From Skeletonema tropicum (lineage: Eukaryota > Bacillariophyta > Thalassiosirophyceae > Thalassiosirales > Thalassiosiraceae), in the NCBI GenBank assembly GCA_037178625.1, contig CM074149.1:992001-1056000 (forward strand): 64,000 nt of DNA. Direction: 5' to 3'. Positions 55,632-64,000 of the stretch are shown here, one piece after another. The notes beneath the pieces were generated by a model. The model was given only the letters and a program-made list of their open reading frames with translations. It was not told where the DNA came from and searched no databases. How positions within the stretch are numbered: position 1 is the first letter of the stretch; each line of letters begins with the position of its first letter. Position numbers and translations under genes: made by a program.

Positions 55632-56976
55632 GTCGATTGCAATCACTTGGTAATTTCTCCCGTATCATTATTCTTCTTTTGTGATATACTGTAATTGAGC
55701 AAGGTTGCTTTTTATGCTATGTAGCGGCTTTAGTAGCTTTTATTTGATAACAGCCTATATAGAGCAGTTGTTGGATTATGTAATCATTGTCGTTTTTATT
55801 TGCTTCTTTAGTGTTGAGTGTTGCTTGACATTTTGATCGCCTTTTTGTGTTCTTATCAGGGAGAACCAGAGCTGTCTCTATGGATATGTTTTGTAGATGT
55901 AATGCGTAGTATTGGTGTGTTTGAGTTGCTGTAGTATCTTCTCCTCGTCTGCTACAAATCAAGCCATGTATTGTTCCATCAAGAAATGCATGATATCATT
56001 GCCAAATCAATAATGCCATGTCCAAAAAGCTACGACAATCGGACTATGACGGTCGAATCCTCGATTATATAGTCTTTGAGCTATCCATGGGACATCACTC
56101 GGTCTATGGAACATTAGGAACATGATACGTTGCTCTAAGTATCAAAGATCGGTGATTTTTACGTACTACGCACGAGTCTGTACTTGAAGCGGCATTGCGA
56201 CCACAACGACTGTTAACGAGTGAAAGAGCGCCAGCACCCGTCGAATATATAGATCATGCGCTGTCCATAGCGCCCTCGCTCGGCTTGCAAGGAAATGTGG
56301 AACATGGTGAAACTACATCATACCGAACATGGTGGTTTTGATGATGTACTCGAAGATGGAGGCTGAAAGAGCCGGCGCGCCAAAAATTCACTTCACCGAT
56401 TTGGCCTCTTGCACTCTTGGACGAGCCGACCATTGACGCCCCTACGACCAGACGACGAATCCAACGATAGGAATGTGACCCCAATAGACCCATGCTGGCG
56501 AGATAGGGCGGTGATTCGACGATCTGATCACTACAGAGACAATTATGAGCACAAGAGGGGCATATAACTAGGGAGTCACTAACAAACTGAATATCTTGAT
56601 AACTACATAGGAGTAACTTGAAGTGCAAAAACGGCTCCCTTTGCAGTTCATTGGTCCTAGGGGTATACTGAAGCGGTCTGAGCAGTGCAGGAGATTTTCC
56701 GAAATTCGTTTTGTTAGTAGATTTAACTAGCGCAAACACCCATAGCAGTCAGAGTATACCTCTGTTCAACTTCTACTTCACCTTGTAGCTTGATAGTAGT
56801 GTTAGGGGAGAGGAGAACCCAAAGCAAACACTCAGGGACGTTCCATAATCTTCCGCCTTCAATTTGCCAAGACTCCAAAAAAAGTAAAAGCAGAACGAGG
56901 AACTACCTCCTGCGTGAAGAGAACCTACAATACCTTCTTCTGCATGTTGTCGGATTTTGCAAAAATGAACAAAACT
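55632..56976. other. Intergenic region, nothing recognised
   Basis: No supported gene lies between FNR and the tRNA. Confidence 0.45.
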
Positions 56977-57049
56977 ACAAGGAGAGGGAGTCGAACCCTC
57001 GACCTCAGCCGTGTTAAGGCCGCGTCATAACCAACTAGACCATCCCTGC
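56977..57049 (-). tRNA. tRNA-Val (anticodon AAC)
   Basis: The minus strand folds as a 73-nt cloverleaf. The acceptor arm is GCAGGGA with TCCTTGT. The D arm starts GTCTAGTTGGTTATGAC. The anticodon arm is CGGCC-TTAACAC-GGCTG with AAC in the loop, and the T arm is GAGGG-TTCGACT-CCCTC. There is no intron. AAC (read as IAC after editing) decodes valine GUU/GUC. A short 5'-end duplicate (TAGACCATCCCTGC) lies at 57207-57221. Confidence 0.92.
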
Positions 57050-58047
57050 TTGGATGATGGATGTGTCGCACTAAAATTTGTCATATCTTTTTTATGATAT
57101 CTTTTTGTAAACAAAGAAGACCTACCTACATCATCATCTCTACAACACATAAGTAACTCACGGCATAACTACTTATGCATTGCCTCTGGTTACTTGGCAC
57201 GAAATATTGCATAGACCATCCCTGCGGAAGCCTGCGACAGATTGAATGAGGATGTCACATTTTAACGCTATATCAGAGTCCTTATTCCTACCTTATTTTT
57301 GTCAAATAGCAGAACTCCGCTTGTAGTAGCCCGATTTTAATGATTCCAAGAACACTATTATTCTCAGCAGGGTGGTAGTGAACAGCCTGCCTAATATTAT
57401 GCTGTGACGGCATCTACGTGAAATCACTAGTAAAAAACCATGGGCTACTTGTGATGGTTGGTACGTAGGAAACTTCTAAAAGCACCCGTATAGCACATAA
57501 TAAGTATGTGTGACAGTTTATAATTGCATCATTGAACACTATCACACGAAGTTGTGTACTTCTTATTGCCTCTAGCTAGAGAGTAAAGATCCAAATATCG
57601 CCAATTTTGGTGAGGTAGGAAACTGATTAGGCTGAGGTCAATATTGTGAGTAAAAACTATAAATTGATTATTTTCCGATAGAATAAGACATGCTAATCGG
57701 TTGCACTAGCGAGCGGGCGCTCAATGTGATCATATAACATGCTAAACGTGCTGCCAATAATGTGATCGGATCGGACGCCATGTTCAAAGTTTTTTTTGGC
57801 TCCCGCCACGCACTCTCTGGTACATACCGTTAAGTACCTGTACCTAGGTACGCTCAGTAACGACTAAAATAATCTATCTATCTTACTCATTATGAACTTC
57901 GGCTCTATGCACAGGATAGAAACATCCGAAGAGAGCTAAGGTGTACAGATAAATAACTGTTATGATGAATTTCAAGTAACCTGAAGTAACTCATGGGAGG
58001 TGTACAGGTAAAGTGAATGTATATTACTGTTATGTTGTCCATTACAA
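57050..58047. other. Intergenic region, nothing recognised apart from a tRNA-end fragment
   Basis: About 1 kb, AT-rich, with no supported gene. The 14-bp copy of the tRNA-Val 5' end at about 57207 is the only recognisable element. Confidence 0.45.
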
Positions 58048-59964
58048 TTACAATGACAATGTCGTCAAAAAGTTGGAATGTACCTCAGCACCCGCAATCA
58101 CATTCTGGTTTGTCCCAACATCCTTATACGAAACCAACGTTGGTACAGAAAACTCATGTAACGCATGACTTACAGACATCACTCCCATTGCAGAGCTCCG
58201 CCGTCCAGAGAATGGCGCAGCGTCTGGAGATCGACCACATTGAGCATTGATGTTGATTTTACCAAATACTGTAGAGAAGCGATCGATCAAGTCAGCAACA
58301 GCTTTGGATTCCTTCGCTTGATTGTTGTAGTTGGAAGTAGATGTGAAGATTGACACTTGCTGACCGTACTTGCCGTCTTTGGCATATGTAATTACTTCAT
58401 CTAGTGAATCATACGGTGCGATGGGAATAATTGGTCCAAATTGCTCTTCTGCATAGAGTCTACAGCTGGGCGTAACAGGATAGAGAACTGCAGGCACCAT
58501 TAGTGTCGACTCATCTTGATCGCCAATGATCATTCCTCCATTCTTGTTCATGACTCTGGCTCCTTTACTGACCGCATCTTGTATTAGTGCCTGCATATAC
58601 TCAACTCGACCTCTATTTGGCAAAGGAGTAATTTGAGGATAAGTGAACGTACCATCCTTTGGATTTTCCTTTGTTTCCCATGGCAAACCAACATGCAGGT
58701 TCTCCACCCTCTCTGCCAACATTGAAGCAAAATCTTCCGACTTGTCTTTCGGCACAAAGAGTAGCTTCAATGCAGTACAACGTTGTCCATTATAACTGAG
58801 TGTGCCTGCAACAGTTTCCTTCAGTATTGTTTCCCAATCCACTTGTTCTCCTTTACCTTTGTTATCGTCAAACAAATTTGACAAGTACACCCCCATATTC
58901 TTCGCCTCCAACTGCAAAAATACTTTGAGCCGATGGGGTTCCGGATGATCTTTGATCAATCGATCCGCCGCCGAACTCGCACCAATAAATGCCAACGCAT
59001 CCACCCTACCACTCTTCATTAACGGAGGCATTGTAACTCTTCCAGAGCCAGAAATAAAATTGATTGTTCCTGGAGGGAACGATTTGTGGAATGCCTCCAT
59101 GGTTAGCAAATGAGATAATCCTCCAACAGTGGGAATTTTCAACAAGATTATATTCCCCATGAGCAATGCTGGAATCAACGTGGCATAAGTTTCATTCAAT
59201 GGGTAATTGTATGGACCCAAACAAAGAACTATACCAATCGCAGCTCGCTTCATGAATAGCCGTGTAGATCCATGACTTGCATCCCAATCCTTCGATCCAA
59301 ACTCCGAATGTGTATTACTCTGAATGTACTCAATGACCTGTTTGGTAAATTGCATTGTCCGATCAAACTCTGACTCGGCATCTACTTGATTCTTGCCGAT
59401 TTCATACATTAATGCGGTGACTATTTCGGATCGTTTGGATTGTAGGTGCTGAATGAAAGTTTGGACCGCCTTGATACGGTCGCCTAATGTCATTTGGGGC
59501 CAGGTGCCGGATCCTCCATCCCAGGCGGAAATTGCTGATTGGAGTGCGACGAGAGATTGCTGTGAGGTAAATTGAGGCATTTTTCCGATAATGACTCGTT
59601 TCATGGCATCTGCGTCTTCTTCAGAAGAGGAGCACCCATCAGATGATGATGATGTGCGACAGCATCCAATTACATCGGCAAGTGTCATCTCGCCAAGACC
59701 AGCGTCAAGAATCATTTTGTCATGAGCAACATCCTGGATGATTCCATTGGTGAAGACCCGTCCAGTGATGAAGGGCGGCGTCGTAGGTGAAGATAGAGTG
59801 GAGAATTCTCGCGGAGAGGATGGAGAAGAGATAATGACAGATGCGTCGGACGCGCTGGCGAATGATGACAGACTTTTGCTGCTCAGAAGACATGTAATCG
59901 TAACGGCGAGCAGCCGAAAGCTGATAATGCTGCTACCTCTTCGTTCGGAGTACTTCTGCTTCAT
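58048..59964 (-). CDS. Aldehyde dehydrogenase, GapN-like, with secretory-type N-terminus
   Basis: A 638-residue single-exon protein. The core matches the non-phosphorylating NADP-dependent glyceraldehyde-3-phosphate dehydrogenase branch of the ALDH superfamily: GPYNYPLNETYATLIPALLMGN, FIGASSAADRL, catalytic Glu353 in LQLEAKNMGVYL, catalytic Cys396 in SYNGQRCTALK, YAEEQFGPIIPIAPY, KYGQQVSIF, and NAQCGRSPDAAPFSGRRSSAMG. The expected reaction is oxidation of glyceraldehyde-3-phosphate to 3-phosphoglycerate with NADPH formation. Unusually, about 110 residues precede the domain and begin with a hydrophobic helix (FRLLAVTITCLLSSKSLSSFASA). That suggests entry into the secretory pathway or the plastid rather than cytosol. 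No clear ASAFAP motif is seen. Substrate within the ALDH family is inferred. Confidence 0.85.
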   Translation of the reverse strand: MKQKYSERRGSSIISFRLLAVTITCLLSSKSLSSFASASDASVIISSPSSPREFSTLSSPTTPPFITGRVFTNGIIQDVAHDKMILDAGLGEMTLADVIGCCRTSSSSDGCSSSEEDADAMKRVIIGKMPQFTSQQSLVALQSAISAWDGGSGTWPQMTLGDRIKAVQTFIQHLQSKRSEIVTALMYEIGKNQVDAESEFDRTMQFTKQVIEYIQSNTHSEFGSKDWDASHGSTRLFMKRAAIGIVLCLGPYNYPLNETYATLIPALLMGNIILLKIPTVGGLSHLLTMEAFHKSFPPGTINFISGSGRVTMPPLMKSGRVDALAFIGASSAADRLIKDHPEPHRLKVFLQLEAKNMGVYLSNLFDDNKGKGEQVDWETILKETVAGTLSYNGQRCTALKLLFVPKDKSEDFASMLAERVENLHVGLPWETKENPKDGTFTYPQITPLPNRGRVEYMQALIQDAVSKGARVMNKNGGMIIGDQDESTLMVPAVLYPVTPSCRLYAEEQFGPIIPIAPYDSLDEVITYAKDGKYGQQVSIFTSTSNYNNQAKESKAVADLIDRFSTVFGKININAQCGRSPDAAPFSGRRSSAMGVMSVSHALHEFSVPTLVSYKDVGTNQNVIAGAEVHSNFLTTLSL

Positions 59965-61013
59965 CGTCGATATAATATTGCCGTGTAAAATTGTGCAGGA
60001 GTTGTTACGCTGCCACGCTCGCTACAACTAACGCAAGAAATAAGAACAGGAACATGTTGCTTGCTGAGTTTTGATTTTTGATGAGTGAGATGGAGGAGTG
60101 ATGGATGATGAGCGAGAACGACGAACGACGTCATCCGCCGGCCTTGCGCTCACCCGACACGTTACCCTACTACTTCTTCATCAACCGCAAACTGCAACCG
60201 GGCAGGCATCGCATTGTGTAAAAATAGTAAAAGTATGCTATTCTCTATAGAGAGGCAAGGGTGGGGGGTTGGGTCAGTGGTGCTCGCCGCGGCTCCCGAG
60301 CTTCAATTTGTCTGGAACCTACCGTCACGCTAACATCAACATCACCTCCATCTCCATCTGTCCCATTGTCTCCATTTCCATCCATCTCCATCTCCATTCT
60401 CAGTCTCCGGATCCGGATCAGTCACCACCTCCTGCATCTGAATGTGCAGCTTCAGCCACCCAGACACATCAGGAACAGGCAATACTTCCAGCATCCAGCA
60501 TGGCATGTGGGTTGCACTTTCAATTCCAGACTTGGCTAAGTGTATGGTCACCCTCCCCAGCAAATCTCTTCTCAGCGAGTATTTGACTTCAAGAAATGAT
60601 CAACATAGCTACGGAAAGCTGAGAGTGAGAGGAGTTCAAATCCATGGCTTGCTTGGCAAGGTTTTGAATCATGGTGAAATGAATGTGTGATATGGAGCTG
60701 AAGACCAGGGTAAATTGGGAAAAGGGATCTTTTTTGGGGTTAACCCCCAAGTCAAGCTAGGGAATGGGGCTAACAAAATATTTTTTTATTTTTGGAAGCA
60801 ACTCATGGATTTGGAACAAGCTCATCAAGAGGAGCATTTTAAGCCTATAAAAGGGTAGGTTAGCCCCAGTGGCGGCTGAGAAGAGATAATTTGGCCAAAA
60901 TTGAGGAGCCTGACCATACACTTAGCCGACTCTGGAGTCAGCACAGAGTGGAAACATTGTTGCAGGCATCCCACGCTCACACTATACACTGATCCAGGAT
61001 TGCTCCAGAGAGA
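59965..61013. other. Non-coding region with a diverged inverted repeat
   Basis: Bases of about 60475-60555 and 60900-60975 are diverged inverted copies: GACTTGGCTAAGTGTATGGTCA against TGACCATACACTTAGCCGAC. They give TIHLAxSG on opposite strands. They adjoin the reverse-transcriptase relic and are probably part of the same dead element. Confidence 0.4.
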
Positions 61014-61690
61014 TCAGTGTCTCATCCAGATTTCACCACAGCCCAAGGGGCGGACACCCGGACCCGGCTCCTTATCCACTGCAAGCAGTCGTACATGGTT
61101 GAGGGCACGGATTTTGGCATAATCCGGTTGGGTGCATCCAAGCCATGTGGCCCACTCCGCCATTTCAACTCGGAGAGAGCGTCTGAAGCTGCCCCATGTC
61201 GGGTAAGCCACGCTTTCAGCATTATATAGCATCCACTCCAGAAGGGCCTGCAGCTCCATGAAGTTTGCTAGATAGACTTTCAATGTGATCTGCATCGACA
61301 TAAACAAATGCATCTACATCTTCTTCCTCAAAATCCGGGGGTATTTGGAAAACGAGGGGGTCACCTTCGGCTGGAGTCACAGGGGAGGGAAATTTAGCCC
61401 TCAGGACATCAATGACTGGCTCCCCAGTCTGGAGTCGAGATCAGTTGGTTTGTATGGACCATCTTGTCCTCGATCCGTCACCTCCCGGACAGCCTTCCGA
61501 ATGTTACCACTTTGAAGTGTAGCTGCAAATCGACGAGCCTCCGACTCGCCTATCCCACATTGTCTCCCATGGGACGACCTCCCAATCGTCCTGATTGTCC
61601 TTCAACTTCCACTGATTCTGATTTAACGAGCGACAGAATACCTCCTTTCTCCCAAAGATCAAGACGAGTTGTGATCAACTTTTGATGTCT
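61014..61690 (-). pseudogene. Reverse-transcriptase relic of a retroelement
   Basis: Read on the minus strand with frame changes, the segments occur in the order found upstream of the RT catalytic core in a family widespread in diatoms and other protists. They are ISRLDLWEKGGILSLVKS, then RRFAATLQSGNIRKAVREVTDRGQDGPYKP, then FMELQALLEWMLYNAES, SLRVEMAEWATWL and RALNHVRLLAVDKEPGPGVRPLGCGEIWMRH. The RLLAVDK...GVRPLGCGE motif is the best marker. The frame ends at 61014, and the YxDD catalytic region was not found. At least three frameshifts make it non-functional. Confidence 0.65.
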
Positions 61691-62519
61691 GCGCTCCTGG
61701 AGTAACCCCTCTTGCGTGTGAGAATGCAAGCAGGGAAGATGAGGGCTCTTTCTGAATTCATTTTGCCCTCTCGGACTTTGTTGAATTCGGTTGTAAGAGT
61801 AAGAACATTGAGAAACCGAGCGCCAACTCCGTTGCGGTAGACCTCATAGAAACGAGCAATAGCAATAGCAATACTTCCTTTCTTTCGGGTGGGGGTTCCG
61901 ATTCAACTCAGAGCAATGGAGCAAGAAATTGGCTTGGATGGGCTGCAGACAGGACCCCTACCCCTACACTCTCCTGTGATCCCACTGCCACTGCCACTGC
62001 GACGGTATTTGTTGCTCATTGCTCATAAGTACTACTTCTAAGCGTAAGAAAGAGTATCGTTAGAAGTAGCAGACTATTACTTATGAATCACTGGACTCTA
62101 ATCTAACACGGGAACCTGTGCGTGATTTAAGTTGCCATTTTGATATTATCCAAATTATTGGATATTTATCGATACCTTTGAGCACCAGAGCCATCTCTGG
62201 TATCCGTTTGCAGCTTGTCTTGGGGATATCTCGGGTTCATGTTCTACTTTCATGATTATTATGCGAACAGGTGAATCCTTCTCTTCACCAAAAGCGAGCA
62301 GAAGCGCGAAGCGCAACACGGCCAAGCACGAATGAAGCCAAACGAACAACGCAGTCAAAACGAAACTAAAAACTGAAGCAAGCCACAAGCCAAAAGCCGA
62401 AGGCAAAGGACAAAGATCAAAGATTGCCGCTGAGCGCAGCCTCTGAGACCATCTTGCTTCTGGCGTGAATAAATCGCCATCATTGTTTTATACTTAGCTG
62501 AATATATCATCTCGTCATC
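61691..62519. repeat. Upstream module of LRR copy 2 with a direct-repeat block
   Basis: Bases of about 61930-62110 recur after the gene at about 63657-63840 (shared GATGGGCTG, CCTACAC and ATTGGACTCTAATCT-like sequence). Bases 62150-62230 match the region upstream of LRR copy 1 (13070-13140), and 62460-62520 match 13400-13462. The two LRR genes therefore share promoter-side sequence. Confidence 0.7.
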
Positions 62520-63585
62520 ATGGCGGCTGAGGGCAATAATATTAGAAGGTACATCTACAGGGGTGGGGAGGACGAAGTGATTCCGGATGATGGAACTCAT
62601 TGTCATCGTACATAAAGACGTCACCGTCATTTTGGCGAGGGCATCGGACGAAATCAATTGCCATCTTGGCATTGTTGAGGTTATATGTCATGAGGGTGTC
62701 GAAAAGATTGAAGAAAGCGCATTCTATGACTGCCCTCGCTTGCGGCGAGCAATCATGCCGGGCGTTGAAATTGTTGAGCAGTTGGCATTCGCCCACTGTG
62801 AAGATTTGACGGATGTCGAATGTGACAAGCTGAAAATAATTAAAGAATGGGCATTCCAATACTGCACATCTTTAAGGAGCATCAACCTGCCATCCGTCGA
62901 GATAGTCAAACGGTATGCATTTGATTCGTGTCTCGCCCTGACACACGCGAAATTTGGTAACAAGCTGGAAAGAATTGAGGGGAGGGCATTCGTCAACTGC
63001 CTTTATCTTGAACGAATCACCATCCCATTGAGAGATGGCATTATTACTGATGATGATGTATTCATGGGGTGTTGTAATTTGAAGCGCGTAGATCTGGTTG
63101 AGGGAGCACTACAAGAAACTATCTCCGCTTTATTATTGGACGACTGGAGGAATGATATGAATGAACAAATTGATTCAATCAATCAAATTCTTCCCAATAC
63201 ATTTGGTGGGAACTCCTATACCAATAATGAGGGAGAAAAGGCCCAGGTGATACAGAGGTGGATTAGATCACTTCTTTGCAAGATTATTCACTACCAAGCA
63301 GAGCATCGAAGCTTCGTGAATGAGGCTGGTTCTACACTTTATCATGCTTTACCTCCCGATATCGTGATGAATAATGTTCTTTCTTTTCTCGAGCTGCCAT
63401 CATACACGTTTGAAGTGGAGGATGAAGATGAAGAAAGCGATAGTGACGATGAAAGTGATGATGAAAGTGGCGATGAAAGTGATGATGAAAGTGGCGATGA
63501 AAGTGACGATGAAAGTGGCGATGAAAGTGACAATGAAAGTGATGATGAAAGTGACGATGAAAGTGACGATGAAATGGGAGAATAG
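62520..63585 (+). CDS. BspA-like leucine-rich repeat protein, copy 2 (N-terminal frameshift, acidic tail)
   Basis: The ancestral start at 62520 (MAAEGNNIRRYIYRGGEDEV) is conserved with copy 1. An eight-base deletion after GATGATGGAACTCAT at about 62602 shifts the frame to a TAA. An internal ATG at 62587 opens the correct frame (MELIVIVHKDVTVILARASD), giving a 332-residue product that loses only about 30 residues. BspA-type LRRs follow (VEKIEESAFYDCPRLRRAIM, VEIVEQLAFAHCEDLTDV, IIKEWAFQYCTSLRSI, AFVNCLYLERITI). After them comes a C-terminal region absent from copy 1's frame (NEAGSTLYHALPPDIVMNNVLSFLELPSYTFEVED) and a tail of SDDESGDE repeats. It may be functional from the internal start. Function is unknown. 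Confidence 0.6.
63445..63575 (+). repeat. Acidic GATGAAAGTGRYGAT repeats
   Basis: Tandem 12-bp units (GATGAAAGTGAY/GATGAAAGTGGC) encode the DDESGDES tail. They are absent from the equivalent place in LRR copy 1, so this is a local expansion. Confidence 0.9.
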
Positions 63586-64000
63586 GACGAACCACCTCTC
63601 CGGTAGGGGAAGATCTACATACAAAATAGCAATTGAGGAGCAAACGCAAAAACCGGGTTCTGATGGGCTGGAAGGCAGAACCCTACACCCTCACGTGATC
63701 CTGTACTATTATTGCGACGATGTTCGTTTATTGTGCCTGAAGCGCGATTATAATTACTTCTAAATACTTAATGAAAAAAGCAGCATATGGTCTAAACATA
63801 GCAGAATCCTGATGAATCATTGGACTCTAATCTTAAGCAGACAGGTGTTGGAATCAAACAGAGAACAACACAGCAAGACCATTCCTCGCTGCTAACAGTT
63901 GAAAAAACTCATTCCATGAGTGCGTGTTCAAATTCGAGTAGGAGTCTTCATCGGGGTTCTTTCCTTACATCTATCGGTGGGTGCTTGGAGCCATACATTT
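63586..64000. other. Downstream flank of LRR copy 2
   Basis: Bases of about 63657-63840 are the second copy of the block at about 61930-62110. No gene is seen before the window edge. Confidence 0.55.

Noticed and set aside
54672..55646. 324-residue antisense open frame over the FNR exon
   Set aside because: It mirrors the strong third-position C bias of FNR. The antisense product is Gly/Leu/Val low complexity with no family signature.
63332..63649. Minus-strand His/Phe/Ile-rich frames opposite the acidic tail
   Set aside because: Antisense of the GATGAAAGT repeats.
1..64000. CRISPR arrays, bacterial operons or prophage
   Set aside because: No regularly spaced repeats, ribosome-binding-site-led operons or phage genes. 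Introns and plastid targeting show a eukaryotic nuclear genome.

Overview
The window is nuclear DNA of a photosynthetic stramenopile, almost certainly a diatom. The centric order Thalassiosirales is an inference from the gene families, not shown directly. The main evidence is a plastid ferredoxin-NADP reductase gene whose first exon encodes a signal peptide ending in the diatom ASAFVP cleavage motif. Supporting evidence is short GT-AG introns of about 66-150 bp, a RAP-domain organelle RNA-binding protein with FNPQxLSNTVWAYATAG repeats, BspA-like leucine-rich and DUF285 surface proteins, and a decayed copy of a diatom-type F-box/leucine-rich family. Gene density is low, and much of the rest is transposon DNA at different stages of decay.

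Layout. 0-5.6 kb: a broken ribonucleotide reductase large-subunit fragment, a secreted DUF285 repeat protein, a TA-flanked MITE and a partial LTR element. 6-17 kb: two coiled-coil proteins of unknown function, a frameshifted cysteine-rich secreted protein, an intron-containing HIT hydrolase, a BspA-like LRR protein and a type II membrane sulfotransferase. 17.6-21 kb: a three-exon gene for a seven-helix protein resembling class C (GABA-B type) receptors fused to a TPR-like C-terminus. A wrecked inverted copy lies at 41.2-44.6 kb and a third fragment at about 40.9 kb. 22.7-24.2 kb: a multiply frameshifted F-box/LRR pseudogene. 25.06-30.37 kb: a structurally complete, recent LTR retrotransposon (266-bp LTRs differing at one base, 5-bp ACCGG target duplication) with no recognisable gag-pol. 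32.5-33.2 kb: a foldback element. 33.5-35.4 kb: a major-facilitator transporter. 35.7-38.6 kb: a nest of small DNA transposons. 39.5 kb: a frameshifted small protein that looks plastid-targeted. 45-49.3 kb: hAT-like elements and a mariner-like element with a decayed transposase. 50.4-53 kb: the RAP protein. 53.8-55.6 kb: plastid FNR. 57 kb: tRNA-Val(AAC). 58-60 kb: a GapN-like aldehyde dehydrogenase with a secretory-type N-terminus. 61-61.7 kb: a reverse-transcriptase relic. 62.5-63.6 kb: a second BspA-like LRR copy.

The clearly intact core genes (HIT protein, MFS transporter, RAP protein, FNR, GapN-like dehydrogenase, tRNA-Val) are scattered housekeeping or organelle-related genes with no cluster logic. 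The most unusual coding locus is the 7TM-TPR gene family. The clearest genome-dynamics story is the series of element insertions with readable target-site duplications and one paralogous empty site. No searches were run; family calls rest on motifs read by eye.
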